From NCBI GenBank assembly GCA_973895155.1, contig OZ316891.1, positions 5,828,001-5,892,000 on the forward strand: a stretch of 64,000 nucleotides of DNA, written 5' to 3'. A model generated the notes under the pieces. That model ran no database searches, was not told where the DNA came from, and saw only the letters and a list, made by a program, of their open reading frames with translations. Each line of letters starts with the position of its first letter. Position 1 is the first letter of the stretch. Below, piece after piece: positions 21,778 through 35,479 of this stretch. The position numbers and the translations under genes are program-made. This stretch comes from Marsupella aquatica. Its lineage: Eukaryota; Marchantiophyta.

Positions 21778-22778
21778 AAGGGAGATTCAAATAGAAACAC
21801 ACCAACTATACCAAGATGTGAAAGCAACACAAACACCGGTGTAGATCATAATATGTAGCTTTTACTTTGGCGAGTGAGTGCTGTCTCATGACTACACTAC
21901 ATGCAAACTTGCTGGACAAATGTTCGATAGATACAGGCTTTACTGACGCTCCTATATCGAAACGTTCAATAGATATAGACTTTGCTGAGTACCATATCAA
22001 GTTCATAAAAAACAGTGGTCAAGTCTACTGCTTTTTATAATTATAGCAAAAACTAGTCTACTGCCTTTGTGGAATACTTAGGGTAGAGATAATAATATAT
22101 AGAACCCTGAACCCTTGCCACATGCACAGATTTGGATGGTGAGCACATGATATTTGGGTCTAGTACGCAAGGAATCCAAAAGCTGAGCAACAAACCAAGA
22201 TGGAGGAGATAACAAGACAGTCTGCAAACTTTCCTCAACATGGAATCCCCAAGGGTAACACTTGTGGACCAAATCCAATATTAGAGGAGATAGTTGGTGA
22301 ACTACCTTCCAAAAGTTGTCTTATTTAGGTTTCTTGTAATTTTATTTACCAATTTATTTTATGTCCTTTGCAAGGGTCCATCCCTTATATCTTTTGGATG
22401 TTTTGTTTTGCATCCTTTTAGTTTTGAAGTGCGTTGAACGGGATGACTATTTTCAGAGGGAATTCTCCTCACGTATGTCCCAGAAGTCACCCTCAGTTGA
22501 CATTTGAAACTGGGACCTCAACTGTGCCATTCTGGGTTGCCACCAATAAACTACATGGATATTTGTCATGCTAAGCAGATATAGTGTGTAAACAGGTTAT
22601 ATGAGAACGGAGCCCACCAGCCCTATTGGATTAAATTAGATTATTATTAATTTGTATTGTTGTTTAAGACTGTGTATGATGTATTTGAAATAGGCTAAGG
22701 TCGTGAAATTGGAAGATGAGAAAGACAGTTAGTCTCAGCAGCTTTCCTCAACAATCCATAAAAATACACAAAAAATGA

Positions 22779-22918
22779 ATCATATGGGTAACAACTGTGC
22801 AACACTCCACAGAAGCAAATAATTCAGAAGTCTTGCCGCCTTTTAGAGAAAAACATGGAATCCATATGGGAAACAACTGTGCAACACTCCTAAGAAACAA
22901 ATAATTCAGAAGTCTTGC
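22779..22918. repeat. Tandem duplication, 81-bp period
   Basis: About 58 bp beginning ATCATATGGGTAACAACTGT at 22779 recurs at 22860 with few changes. Confidence 0.8.
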
Positions 22919-25110
22919 ACAACTAAATCAGGAAGTCAACGAGGAATGTATCCCCAAACTCAGCTTCTAATTTGTGAGGAATCAGGAAGCCATGGGACGG
23001 ATCTAGAAAGCTGCCATTTCAATTGAATCAGGAATCCTCTCAAGGCATTATATATCATAGCCAACAAACAAAAAGCTACCAAATGGGGAGACAGGATCCT
23101 CCCAACCAATAAAGGGGAGAAAACACGGGAAAACACAAGAACACCAAAAATTCAAAAAGCCCAAGAGTCACCATGAAAGGCAATAGAACTAAAGCGCAAC
23201 TGAGCAACAAATTGAAAACGAGATTGAAAAGCCTAATAATGCTCCAAAGTAAACTGCATAAGAAGATCACTAAGAGTAATTTGTCTAGAGGTGGTAAAGG
23301 ACATCAACCAAAAGTACAAATATGGTCATGAAGAGATTTGTCTAGAGGCCCTAAGAGAAAAGCTTGCATCTAGTTGGCACTTTAAAATCCAGCCCTGAAA
23401 ATCCCTCAATTTCAGGGACTAAGCATTGAAGGCAAGCTCACAAGATCATCTTGTCTTCATTTTTCAAAAGTCTGGACTGCACGGGCTGGAAATTTGGCAA
23501 GCCTTGGCTTCAATTTTCCACTTTTAAACCGCCATTAGCCAGACCTACCAGGTTTCATCATGAAAAGTATTTTTTTTTGGATATTGTGAGTGAGTGGAGA
23601 AGGGGGGAAGTCATGGACACTTCTCCCTTATGTGTGGCCAGTGGGAGTAAGTCATCGAGCGTGGTAAATGAGGGGTTTAAGGCACCATTTTCTCCACAAG
23701 TAATATGAGCATAGGTTTAGGGCCACAAACTGAAGTGCCCATGCATGCGAGACAGCTCTAAAGAACAGCAAGCAAAAGTGCAAAAATAAAGGAGCAAAGC
23801 AAAGCATAGAAAAAGAGAACGAAGGTAACTCTTTCTTGGGAGAATCTTGTCCAAGCAACGTACTAATCAACCAAGAAAGAAAGAAAAGAGAAATTTAATG
23901 AAGAATCTTGTCTCTGGGCTTTGAGCTCCGTCAGCTCCCGTCATATTCCAATCAACTCCCTTTTATCTCGGGATTCCCTGAGATGATACCTACCTGCGAT
24001 GTACCTCGTCCGGAATCAAGCAGAAATGAATCAAATGATGTCCTGCACCACTACAGAAGTACTCCTGTAGCAGTCTACCACCCACATTGGAGTGGAGAAG
24101 CTCTCCAAATGTCGCAGACTCAGAGGAATACTGCACATTTTTTGATGGCAGAGCAGCGGCAGCTGTCCAACAGAGACGAGAAGAGCTGATGAGACGAGAC
24201 GGTGGAAAGAAAGATCGAAAGACCCTCCTTGTCCATGATGTTCACCGCTCCCACAATTTCCGCAAGGAGCGAGCATTTCCCATCACAGAGCCATCCAGAC
24301 TTCTTTGATTGGTGCTTCTGACTCCAATCTCCTCCGTCCTGCCCTGTCCCTTTGATCGCCGTGTTGCCCGTTTGCTCCTGTAGCCACTGTAGATGGTCCA
24401 CCGACGACGAGCAATCTGCATTGAGAGAAAGACGGAAAAGAACAAATGTTGACGACCGTGATTGGTTGATCTGCGAATCTGAATCCTTCTGTGTCTCCAT
24501 ACTCGTGTTGGTCAAGAATATACAAAGATGGAGAGTGAGAGAGGATTCCAAAGAAAAAGAGAGCGGTGGGGGCCCCAGATGGGGCGGTGGTGGGGCAGGA
24601 GAGTGAACCAACACAAGAGCATATGACAAAGCTGGGGAAGCTGGGGGCTGCTTTCGAAATTCTACGGGAGTTGTTCCCCGTCTATAATTTTTGTTCTTCC
24701 CTTTTTGGGCTGGGTCTGGTGCCGGTGTTGTTGTTGTTGTCGAAGAAAGAACGGAAGTGGTGGGTGGGTATGTGACGCATCTAGTCCCTTCTTTGGGCGT
24801 AGTCACAATTCCCTCATCAACAACAACAACGGGCGGGCAAGGCGAGGACTCTTTATTATGTCATTTGACGCTGGAGATTTGAGAGACGGAAGGACAGAGC
24901 TCTAGCGATCCTCCTCTCCCTCCCTTTTTTCCTCTCGTACTCGTTTGATATGACACAGTGCCCCTGCATAGTCACCAGACTGTATTCCAACCTGAGAAAT
25001 CTCGCTTGACAAATTCTTCCCCTGCCGTACTCCCTCGCGAGTTTACCATCCGTTCGTCAGCATCGTGCTTTATGTGGGAACAAAAATCTGGCCAAGTTTT
25101 GCTACCCCAC
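22919..25110. other. Interval without a supportable gene
   Basis: Open stretches of up to 228 codons occur on both strands at 24087-24806. They overlap each other, use non-ATG starts or low-complexity Ser/Thr/Pro text, and match nothing I know. GC content rises from about 24 kb, consistent with approach to the promoter of the rightward gene at 26268. Confidence 0.4.
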
Positions 25111-25114
25111 CCAT

Positions 25115-25195
25115 TCTTTAGTGTCGCTTTCGTCCTTTCTTTCTTTCGTTCTTTCTTCTACTTCTTCTTCTCCTTCAATTCTTCCCTTCATGAAA
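25115..25195 (+). promoter_or_regulatory. Pyrimidine-rich tract, possible core-promoter or 5'-UTR element
   Basis: An almost pure C/T stretch (TTTCTTTCTTTCGTTC and CTTCTTCTTCTCC) about 1.1 kb upstream of the beta-propeller start codon. Such Y patches are frequent around plant transcription starts. No TATA box assigned. Confidence 0.3.
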
Positions 25196-26267
25196 TAGAG
25201 CTATCTGAATTTTGCTCCAATGTTTGAAGCAGTTGCACATCGCTTAATTGGAGCTGGGTAGAACGTAAAATTGGGCAAGTTGACGGTCAATCAGGCAGTG
25301 GTTTCGTAGCAGGAATTGGTGGCGTCCTCCTGTTCCTTCTGTTCACTTCAATTTCTTCCCTCGTTTCCCAGCTGCGTCCAATCAGTTCGGTTGTACTGTG
25401 ATACTTGGTGACGTGTGTGGCAGTGGCTGCAGTCGGCCGTGCCCCTCTTGCCACCTACGTACAGCATTCAGTTCTCTGAGATCGTTGAAAATCAGGGGCA
25501 ATTGCTCCGCGAATTGGGACGCCAACTCCTACCTTCTTGTTTTTCTTCATCTGCCGGACAGCAACAGCCATCTGGACATACTTGGATTAAGACCTTACTT
25601 GTGTACCGCATGCTGGAGAGGTATCTGGGACGGAAATGAGTCTCTTGATGTCAGTTACAGAGTATTGAAGCCGAACTGAGCTTCATTGATTTCTTGGATT
25701 TCAGCTGCCTGTGTGTTGAGGGGACTGCGCTCCATGTTCAAGAAGACAATTGCCGGTTCGGCAATCAGTCGAGCGCGCTATCCATCCAGATCAGCTCGTT
25801 GTGACCTTTCAATTGCAGTGAGAAAGCAGCAACCAGAGAGCGAAGCGGTGGTCTGAAAGCACTCTTAGTAGTCAAGAGCGAAGCTTGGGAATTAGGAGAC
25901 AGGGAGGAAGTCGATTTTACACCAGGTGTAGCTTGGAACTGGTTTGGGTTCTGGGACTGTGGTCTACAAGTCTCTCACTACTTGGTCAGTAAGTACCCTG
26001 CTATGTGGTTATGGAACGCGGAGCCAGGGCAAGAAGCTCCCTTCCTGTGAGAGGAAATATCGTCCATTGATTATTGGGACTTTTCTCTCTCTGGATTGAG
26101 TTTCCTGCAAGGATTCGCCGATCTCCGAATGTGCAACTGGACCATCACCTTGAGAGAGGAGAGGGGTAGGTGGCAAAAGTCTGTGGATTCTTACCACTAC
26201 AACAAGAAACTCAAGAGGCGTGATGTAATCACTCTCAGACAATTGCAGGGTAGGAAGGCTAGAAAGG

Positions 26268-29200
26268 ATGAAGTACACTGGCGGAAGAAGGCGAGAAGTT
26301 GCGGGTCTGAAAATCGTCGGTGTTATCTGGGCCCTCGCTATAGCTCACCACGCGTTAGCGTTCTCCGTGTTCTCGTCCAATTTCGTGCAAGCGGAGCTGA
26401 ACTATCCCCCGCCACCGATCTTTCAAGGGCCTCGCCTCTCCTCATTCGTCCAACATTCCAGCAAGTTCTGGTCCTTTGATCGTGCCTCGAATTCTTGGAG
26501 ACTCACGGATCTCTCCTGCCTGTTCTCGAATGGGAGCTGGTGGCATTCTTGCAGTGGTACGAAGGCAGACACCCGTAGAAGAGGCGGCGAGCAGCAGCTT
26601 CCAAAGTTGGAGCCGAATTCTGCAAAATTTAAGGACCCAACCCAGTACGAAAATGGTCGTTCTGTCGAGAACGCCGAAGCTCATCACAGCTCATTTACGA
26701 AAAGCGGTGAAACTACACAACCAAGGGATGCTCCTCGTAATCTGAAGTCCGGGTCCATCAATCCTCCCAGGAGCCATGACCCCGAGGCAGACATCACGTC
26801 CCCCCAATCTCCATTCCCTGGAAGAGTGTCCATGGTGCGATTTTCGGATGTATCTCTTTGGATAACAGGGCAAAGTGGAGCCATTTATGAGAGATTTTGG
26901 AACGGCGTACAGTGGGTAGTCATTCCTCACGACTTGCCAGCTTTCTCAGGCCGAGCAACCACAGTCTTGAGCGTGAATCGGACCATGGTGGCCATGTCTG
27001 AAAGTGGGATTCTCCACCAGGTTTTTCACGTCACCCTACGATGCTCTCTGTCATGTACCCAGCAAGCATGATTAACTCAGTGAAAGCCGACCCCTGTCTT
27101 TGCGCCCAATTGGGGTAAAGGATACGTCTTCAAATCGATCGCGCACTGTAATTCCCTGAGTTATTTTCAGATGCCAAATCTTGCTTTGCTGGAAGAGAAT
27201 TTGGATTAAAGAACACAAATTGAAATACATCTAGTGGTTACTTCAAGAGTGAATCGCATTGATTTAAAAGTCCATAGGTTCTCGAGCGGGGATCGGGCTT
27301 GAATAGAAATGATCTGTTAACTTCATTAGCAGTGGCTGACCAGATGCCATCACACCTAAATCTTTCTTCCTGCCTTCGTTGGATAGATATGTTCACAGAA
27401 AACGTAATTCAAAGTTATCTCTTCAAGAAGGTCAATCCTAGGATTTTGCTCAGGAATTCTGAGTTGCTATGTAACGTTATATCACGATATTACAACTCTG
27501 GTGACTTACTCACAGTTTCTGCTGAAAATGTGGCGAAATTGATCCATGTAAGGCTCCGTTGCAGCTCAACTCAAGGCAGTCATTTTCTGAAAATCTTGCT
27601 TTGCTTTTGGTCAGCTTCAGATAGATGCGAATGGGCAGCTTATCTGGGTCAATTGTGGTCCCTGGCTACCTACGAATATCAATGATTCGGGTGTGAGTTC
27701 CAGCAACATCAGCTTGCGCAGAGTTGGTCTTGTATCAGCTGATGCCAGGTAGGAGCATCCTTCCCCGTCCTATTGTCAACAGTATAAAAACCTTAGTTAT
27801 CAGTGAAGGTTTCACAGTTCTTTCACACATTATACGATGAGCGCATTTCAGTAGCCAAGTCTGGTCTGACTTGAGGTTTTTTTCTGCGTTTGTTTGCGAC
27901 CAGTGCACTGTACTTTGCCACCACTGATGGGTCGCTGACAGAGCTTTCAACATTGCAACCCATGAAGTGAGTATTTTCTGGTGGGCTGGATTTGTCTGCA
28001 CGGATCTGACTGAAAAAGTAGCACTGAAATGTTTTCTCAATGACACTCTAAAATGCACAAACCGTTGTCGGTGTAGTTCCAGTCGAAGAATCTAGGTGTT
28101 GAAAACAAGGTGCTAGTTTCCAACACTTCTGTAGTTAAAAGCTGATTATATAAAGTTTGACGATTGAAGTCGCTGACCTTGTTCTTGACTCATGGGCTTC
28201 ACATATATCTTACCGAGTGATTGTTGTATTTTGTAAAGGTGGGTCAATCATCACCATCCTCGTGGTGGTGACATTGCTGCCGTTGCTGATGCGGGCACGT
28301 TGAGATCTGGAGTCATCTTTACTATTAGGTACGCGTTGAGATGACGTTGAGATCTGGAGTTTTTCTCTATCGTTAAATTTGATATGTAACGTCCATCGTC
28401 TCTAATGTTCTTCCCTATTTTTTTCATGAGACAGCGATCCTTGCATTTAGTCCATCGAGGTCATTATATCTCTTCATGAAAGCTGTTCGTGTAGTAAGGA
28501 GTAGGATATCAAATTCCGGTGAGTTTCGAGAAATGGGATGGTGAATCAATCTAATCCATTTCTCGTGGGGAACTGTTCATCTAAACTTGCAGCACAACTG
28601 GCGATCTATATGAATATGATTCAAAAGCAAAGCCAGCATGGAAAAAGCATGTCAGAGAAGGGTCTGCCGTGGAAGACTTGACATTAGCTCCAGCTGGTGG
28701 AGTCGCCGTGCATGGACTTGGAGGAGCTGCAAGCGTCTCTCTGTTCCTTTTGACGAAGGTAATTGGGACATGAACATTTCTCTAGTATTTCAAAGTTTTT
28801 CAGGGCACCCAAGAGAACACAAAATTGTTAATCTCTTTTCAGGTTATCCAGGGTTTTTGCTGACGCTCTCTGACCACTGGCTTCATGGTCGATACAGATC
28901 TTTCGTCCCAAATTTGGAAACCAGTGGGTTTCAAAATCAATTCATTCAGTCCTGAAGTTTTGTGGTGGAAATTCCTACTGTTGCTGCTTCAAAATATGAA
29001 CAGGAAAACTGATTCTTTGAAATCTTGAAAGTGCTGGGAAAATTCCGTGGATGTCCCCTCCAACCTGTCTAATCGTATACATTTATTGTGCGTTGGTGAG
29101 AAATAAGTAGTTGAAACAGGTGGTTGTTGAGTTGTGCAGGACGGTTCCCTAGTTGAGCGGAGGTTTCACCAAAGTAAGTGGCGATGGATAGTGCATCCAG

Positions 29201-32200
29201 TTCCCGATGAGGACGATACTTTGAGTCTCTCTCTTGGGCCTTACTTGTTGGATCCTGAACCAAATCCGGGCAGAGCACTATTTTCCCTATTCCTCACATC
29301 GAAGCACGGTGTGTTATGGGAGTACAAGCTAGCAAAACCTCAAGGTAGAGCACTCTCTTCAACTCGAACACAAATGCTAATTGCTCACAATTGGTTGGTG
29401 AGAGCTGTTTTGCAATCGACGTTCAGTTAGATTCTAGAAGCATCCTCATCAATCAATCACAATTGGTAATCAACAATCATACATATGATTTAATAGTCTA
29501 GTGGAAAATATGGTTCTCTACAGATCCGCATTTGAAAGCGGTTGAGAGTTTTGTTTACAACTAGGAATTCAAAGACTGATGGATTGCTGCATTGGAATTT
29601 TCAATCAGGTCTTGGTCGAACTGTTTCAGAAAATGGGACTTGGGTGGATCATGGACATCCTTTTCAAACGCCGGTCGTCAACTCTGTCCCAGGAGTATCA
29701 CTGAGCTCCGGACGCCTTTTCTTCTCGTTGGTTGATGGTCGAATAGGGGAGCTCCATGCGCCAGGCCTTGGTGGTGGCAATGTAGGCCCCGTAAGCTCGA
29801 ATACTTCACCGAGGGACAAAAGACAGGGACCTGTCTACACGTGGTCTATCTTAGAAGCTCCAGAAACAGAAGGAGGAAACGCTGAATATTGCACATCATT
29901 CAGGGGTCCAGCGAATTGTTTAGAGGGAATCAAGGATAGTCAGTCAGGGTGGCAACCACCGGTGTCAAGCACAGAATTTTCTCAAAAAAAGAAGACACCA
30001 AACAAGGGACGGTTGGGGAGGAGAGGAGTGGCACGTTCAGATCATGTAAAGGAAGTTGATACATCTACCGGAAGCCAGACTGTACTCTCACGAGCGTCTC
30101 CTTGGAATCAAAGCGTGGAGTCCTTATTCCAGTTGCGTACAATGCAGACAGATAAGTCCATCTTCTTTATTGGAAGAGATGGAGCAGCATTTGAAAGGTT
30201 TTTCAGTGGAGAGGCATGGCTGTGGCTCAAGCACGAGCACAAACTGCGTCTTTCGGGAATTCTGGGCATGTATAGTGGGGGTGTCTTTGTGGTCGATGTA
30301 GAACGGAATCTTTTTCTGAGGGAAAGGGTTGGAAATGTTTTGCATTGGCTGAATTGCACAGAAATTAATGGAGGTAGAAAGGTAGTATCTGGACCTCCGT
30401 GGGACCATGGCTTACTAGGGGAGACTCATGCAGCAACTGTGGAAGATGCCCTGTTCGTCGTTGATCAGGACGGCAATTTAATGGAGTTTCTTGTAAGTGT
30501 TCATTCCCGCGAGATTTCAATAGATGCCTTTGCTGTCCTTGGCAGATGTGTTCGAGAGAAGCCAGTTTTCACATGTGTCTAGTAGAGTAGAGTACTTCAA
30601 ACCATTTGTTTTATGAATGCAGTTTCCGACCTGGTTCAGAAGAGCAACGACATTCCAAATGGAACTTGTCAAATACCGAGCTTTATTCATACACACAATT
30701 CATGAAATTGCTCTATTTCATGCAGGTAGCCATGAGGCAATTCCTTTGGCGAGATTGTGGCCACCCTCCAAACACTCGGGTAGCTGTAATTCTAGATCAA
30801 GAGAGCCTCCGGTACAGGGTAGTATTTGTGGTGGGCTTGAACGGGAGACTCTACCATTTTAACCGAGTCACTAGACAATGGATCTCCCATCACCAACCCA
30901 GCAATGTGGTGCTTTCACCCGTCACTGGGACTGTAATTCGGCCCAACATTCACAGTACCAGAGGATCCGTGTTCCTGAGGACAGAAGATGGTGGATTGAT
31001 CGAGTTCCATTGGGATACATACGAGGGATGGAAATGGACAGACCATGGCTTTCCCGAGCCTGGAGTGGCGTTGTCCACAGCGCCTGGGCCCAACATTGGT
31101 AACAAGAGGTTGTTCGTGGTTGGGTCGGATGGGAGGCTGTTCAGTAGGTTCTGGGATGAGACAAGATGGGCTTGGTTTGATCACGGACATCCAAAGCCCG
31201 AGACAGTGCTACAGGCTGAAAGAAATATTCGGAGTCTATACAATCCAGACAATACCAAAAGTGACAAAGTGGAGTACAGTGAAGGCAATCCTGTATTGAG
31301 CAATCTCAGATTTGGGGTCATGGATGTGTATGTCTCCTTCAATGGGGAGTGCTCCTTGACGGTAAAGCTCTCTCTCATTTGTCATGCATATGTTTCTGAA
31401 AACTGTGTTTGTTAAGATCATTGAATTGAACTACCTTTCAGTCAATCGAGTATGCGGTCATACACTTTTTCTGAAAATGTGCTTGGTGAGGTCACTGAAT
31501 TGATCTACCGTTTTATCAATCGAGATGAGGGACTGAAAATGAATGATCATTGAAAATAAAATCCTGGCGAACAAAAGCCCACCTCAGCCTGCGAGCAGTA
31601 TAATTCCTAGGGTAACTGTGTAGTATTTGTTCTAGTCTGGGTGTTACTACTCGAGAAACAGTCGTTTTAACACCACTAGATTGATGTCCAGTTTGATTTC
31701 CAGGTTGAGGGTTCTGTTTCTTTTAACTGGCACTGGGATAGACAAAATGAAAATCTCAGAGCTCACACACCCAAGGAGTAGTTGAGTGGAACCTTCATGT
31801 TTTCCATTTCAAAATTGATAGCAAAAGCTACGTTTAGAAATGGTGCAAACGAAGTTTACATGAGAATGACTGGAGAAGAGCACAGTAATTGTGTGGGGAC
31901 TTGATCGTTCAACTACAGTACTGAGGACGAATTTTTAGCTCTACCTTTCGGTTCTATGATTCCCAAACTCCTGTCTTTGACATATTCTGACAGTTTCCTG
32001 TATTGCTGCAGGTAGCACCCGTTCGACCCATAGCACTCTCTCCATCCATTGTCATGATTGTGATTCATGATGGCCGGGTAAGAGCTGGACCTGGCAACAG
32101 CACCCTTTGAAGCTCACATTCACATATTTATATGAAGTTTCTCTCATGTGATGAAGCGTCCATTAGTTGGTAGTAGAAATCTCTGTTGCCTTCAGATGTG

Positions 32201-32470
32201 ACCCTTTTTCTCATACGGCAGGGCAGATATGTTTGGCTGGAGTTGCGCTTCATGGCCTCTTTCATGTCTCAGACAGTTCAGGGAATTGATTCACGTGATA
32301 AAAATGTATAGTTGTGCTAAAAGCGTAGAACTAACGGAGGGAATGTCTGCTGGACGCAGGTGGCTAGCATAAAGTCAGAGGAAGGGACATGGAAATGGGT
32401 TTCCGTCCATGACACTCCCACGAGTTCATGCCAATCCAGTTACTGGGCTGCAACCAGCCCACAGGCTTAA
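26268..32470 (+). CDS. Secreted or membrane-anchored beta-propeller-repeat protein (10 exons)
   Basis: The ATG at 26268 is followed by a basic stretch and a hydrophobic segment (LKIVGVIWALAIAHHALA), a signal peptide or anchor. Proposed exons: 26268-27020, 27621-27748, 27904-27966, 28239-28328, 28593-28758, 29140-29344, about 29549-30492, 30726-31361, 32012-32077, 32360-32470; about 1053 residues. Frames join without stops, and most junctions are consensus (for example GTAAGT at 30493). The exon 6/7 junction is uncertain, and the first donor is weak. The protein is built of repeats with W-x-W-x-x-H-x-x-P signatures (WKWTDHGFPEP, WAWFDHGHPKP, TWVDHGHPF, WISHHQP, WKWVSVHDTP), each next to a strand pair such as LFVVGSDGRLFSRFW. 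This matches tectonin/PLL/fucose-lectin-type propellers and a plant family that ends with a Cys-containing tail (here CQSSYWAA). Inferred role: extracellular glycan or protein binding. Biochemical function unknown. Confidence 0.8.
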
Positions 32471-32879
32471 GAGACAATCATTTCACGTAATGCCAATTCT
32501 AAAGATGGAGTGGCACCTATCTCAACAGATCCTACAGAAGGTCAAACCCCACCCACACTTTGTAAATTCCAGACCACATATCAGACTCGAGATATAAAGA
32601 CAACCAGAAATGAGGATAGCAAAGTGACTGAATGTCCATAGGCTGTGATGATCTGGTCTGTTTTATACATCTAGCCAATCCAAGATTTTCTTGGGGCTCG
32701 GGGAGTTTTTACTCCCTTTGTACAATACTTAGAGTTAATGTACGGTAATCATTTAGAAGATCTCTCAATAAACTATGGTAAATTATTCGTGTGAGAACTG
32801 ACTTGGCTCACACCTTACGACACTGAATTTAAACTGGCCTGATTATGCTAGACACCTCTTACCAACTTGATATGACACA
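32471..32879. other. 3' flank of the beta-propeller gene
   Basis: Presumably 3' UTR followed by intergenic DNA. An AATAAA-like signal lies near 32767. No further open frame. Confidence 0.4.
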
Positions 32880-33191
32880 TTTCTTACCTCTATGTAAGTG
32901 GAGTCAAGGTGAGCTTATCTCTTCCATGTTACAGAAAAAGCTTAGGCTTCCATCAAATCTCTCTTTAGGATCTGTTTAAAATTGTTCTCTTTGAAATCTA
33001 TTGCAACACTTGAAGATATATGAAAGTTTCTGTCCTCTATGTTAAGCAAGTGGAGTTGGGGAAGGTGAACTTGTCTTCCCTATGTTTCAGGAAAAAATCT
33101 TAGGCTTCCACTGAACCGTTCTTTTGAATCTGGTTTAATCTCTTTAAAACTTCTCTCGGGAATCTCTTGCAACACTCTAGGACTATGAAAG
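32880..33191. repeat. Tandem duplication, about 155-160 bp unit
   Basis: Copy 1 (about 32880-33027) and copy 2 (about 33028-33191) share CCTCTATGT, AAGTGGAGT, TTAGGCTTCCA and ATTGCAACACTTGA-like segments in the same order. They are diverged by substitutions and small indels. Confidence 0.7.
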
Positions 33192-33510
33192 AATGGGGTG
33201 GCTGAATTTGTGAATGCTATATTTATTGACACTTGATACATGGGAGAGAGTGATCTCAGAGATACATGCCCTTCACCAATATGGAATGCATAACTTCTGA
33301 CTATTGTGCTCACCTAAGGATGAACTTATTAATGCTATGTAAACAGAACTAAGCAACTTGATAATTTAAGAATGGCACACCCTCCAATACAAGGGAACCT
33401 ATAACTTCCCATGATGCATGTGCTCACCTAGTAAGTATTTGGTAGGTCTCTCAGTGCGTCTGATTGTCCCTCAAAGAAAGTGAGGTGTTGGCAAAATTGT
33501 TGCTGCTCCT

Positions 33511-33715
33511 TAAGAGTGAAGGGGCTTGACCTGGAGATGGGCACAATGGTATTCATCATCTATATATGAGCAAAACTCTGACATTCAGGCCAGCGGGAAC
33601 TCTTATGGACTCCTTGAGTGAAGGGGTTTGAACTGGAGATTGGTGGGATGATACTTACCATTTATTTATGAGCAAAGCTCAGGCATTCAGGCTAGTGGGA
33701 ATTCTTATGGAAGGT
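33511..33715. repeat. Tandem duplication, about 103 bp unit
   Basis: Two copies beginning near GAGTGAAGGGGCTTGACCTG and GAGTGAAGGGGTTTGAACTG. Both continue through ATGAGCAAA, CATTCAGGC and CTTATGGA. Confidence 0.75.
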
Positions 33716-35266
33716 GAGGGGTCGGAAAATTGTTGCTCCTCCTTGGGATTTAGTTTTGGCAGTTTATTTAGTTTTGTGGTCCATTTGCTAAACCTTCTTG
33801 AGTAAACATTTTGCTGCATGCTAGATTTTCAGGGAGAGTGCAATGGAACAAGAGAGAAAGATGTTGGCTATCATGGTCCTTTTATGCCAAAAATAAAATA
33901 AAATTGTGAAAGATGTTTATTACCATTTACAGTTAGAGCATGGTCACTATGGTGCATCACCTTTTTAGAATTCAACTTGCAATGAGCCCCCACTTGTGCT
34001 GGTGTCAAGGCCTATGTTTATTGTATTTACATACTTTGCACACTGCAGCCGTCTTTAGCCTCTCAAGACCCTTTCAAAAAATATGTAGAACTACTATATA
34101 ATTATGTCTACAATGAAGCCCATTTTTTCAAGACTGAGGTAAAATGTACATGCTAATGCTTGTGACATGGGCCTTGACAAACAATGCCTCCACCAGGATC
34201 AGCCTGCCAACCTGGGTTACCCGTAGTTACCATTACAAGTAATTTTTCCCTGAAATTGTGGAGTGCACCGGCATGGTAGAGGAGAAGAGCAAGTGGAATG
34301 TGAAACAAGGGGGAGGTCTTGGACAGTCCCCCCCTTATATATGCCAGTTGTGGTTTAAATAGATTAGAGACATCACCAAGGATACAATTATATAGCTCAT
34401 GTCAAACAAAAACAGGCATGATTGTAAAAATAAGAGTTTATCGCCAAGAAGAGGGAGGGCAACAGGGCTTGAATGTCAAAAGAGGCCCTAAGTGAGGTAT
34501 GGATTGGCCAAGAACATAAAATGGTTTTATAGCTAGCAAAGAATCTTAGAGTCTATTTCTACACATTCTCTGTGAGAATGAAACATCCAGAATGTAAGAG
34601 CCATAATCAAGATCTTCCTTATGGGTGTGCTTTGACTGGCCCTAATGCATGCAATCCCTCCAGATCACCAGTGAGCCACAAAAACAGAAATCCTCCTTCA
34701 TTCTCATGATCTCATCAGTATCCCAATCAGCCATTTTTTTGTGGGCAAATATTCGCCAAAATATTACCTAGAGAAGGGGCTGGCAAATGATACTCAGGCT
34801 AAATTCTGCAAAAAATTCCAGCCATTTGCCACATCAGGATCAAGGGCTGGCATCATTTGCCAGCAAGTCTTAGGCAAGATAAGTGCTGTTCGCCTACTGC
34901 TCATTACAATGCAGTGTACGTAGTTGCCGGTCACTGACAATGAGCTAGCAGAGTTTTCCCAAGAATGAGCTAGCAGAGCTTAGAAGTTTTCCCAATAAAT
35001 GAATTTCTCAGTTTCTATTAGAGAGAGAAGCTGTTCAACTTACCATTTGCCACCTGAGTGCATTGCTAAACTTTGGGATCCCGTCTTTTTTTTGTCCTTC
35101 GTCCCAATGTAAAAAAGCTCCTGGGTGGGAAAGATCTACAGTCGTTGGATTCAATTAGCTGTTTTCCTTGACCATTGATGGAGGAAATGTGCACCCTAGC
35201 ACATATGTGCTGCCCCATAAATACCCTGGCCCGACTCCCTATGGGCCGGCCCTCCTTGCACCGTAA
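33716..35266. other. Gene-free interval
   Basis: No supportable open frame. A segment at 34300-34365 resembles 23595-23650 (both carry a GGGGGAAGTC-like stretch, then CTTATGTGTGGCCAG-like text), probably an old dispersed repeat. Confidence 0.35.
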
Positions 35267-35306
35267 CCCACGGGCATAGGGCTCATCCCACGGGCATAGG
35301 GCTCAT
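35267..35306. repeat. 20-bp perfect tandem duplication
   Basis: CCCACGGGCATAGGGCTCAT occurs twice in direct succession (35267 and 35287). Confidence 0.95.
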
Positions 35307-35479
35307 AAATATAGAGTAGCCAACTTTCTTTATTCCATAGGCCAGTTGGGAGCAACCTTGGCTACTTTTTCAAATACAGAAAAAAAGAGTCTGATCCCAA
35401 TTCTTCAAAATGACCATCCGTCCTTTCCTTGCAGTGCCTCAATCTGTTGGCCCCTCCATCAAAGTGGTGACAAAGGTAT

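Noticed and set aside
23595-23650. Possible repeat shared with 34300-34365
   Set aside because: Similarity limited to about 50 bases with gaps; could be chance. Mentioned only in the interval note.
24120-24806. 228-codon minus-strand frame
   Set aside because: Starts at GTG, is Ser/Thr/Pro low complexity, overlaps several frames on the other strand, and lies in the GC-rich upstream region of the beta-propeller gene.
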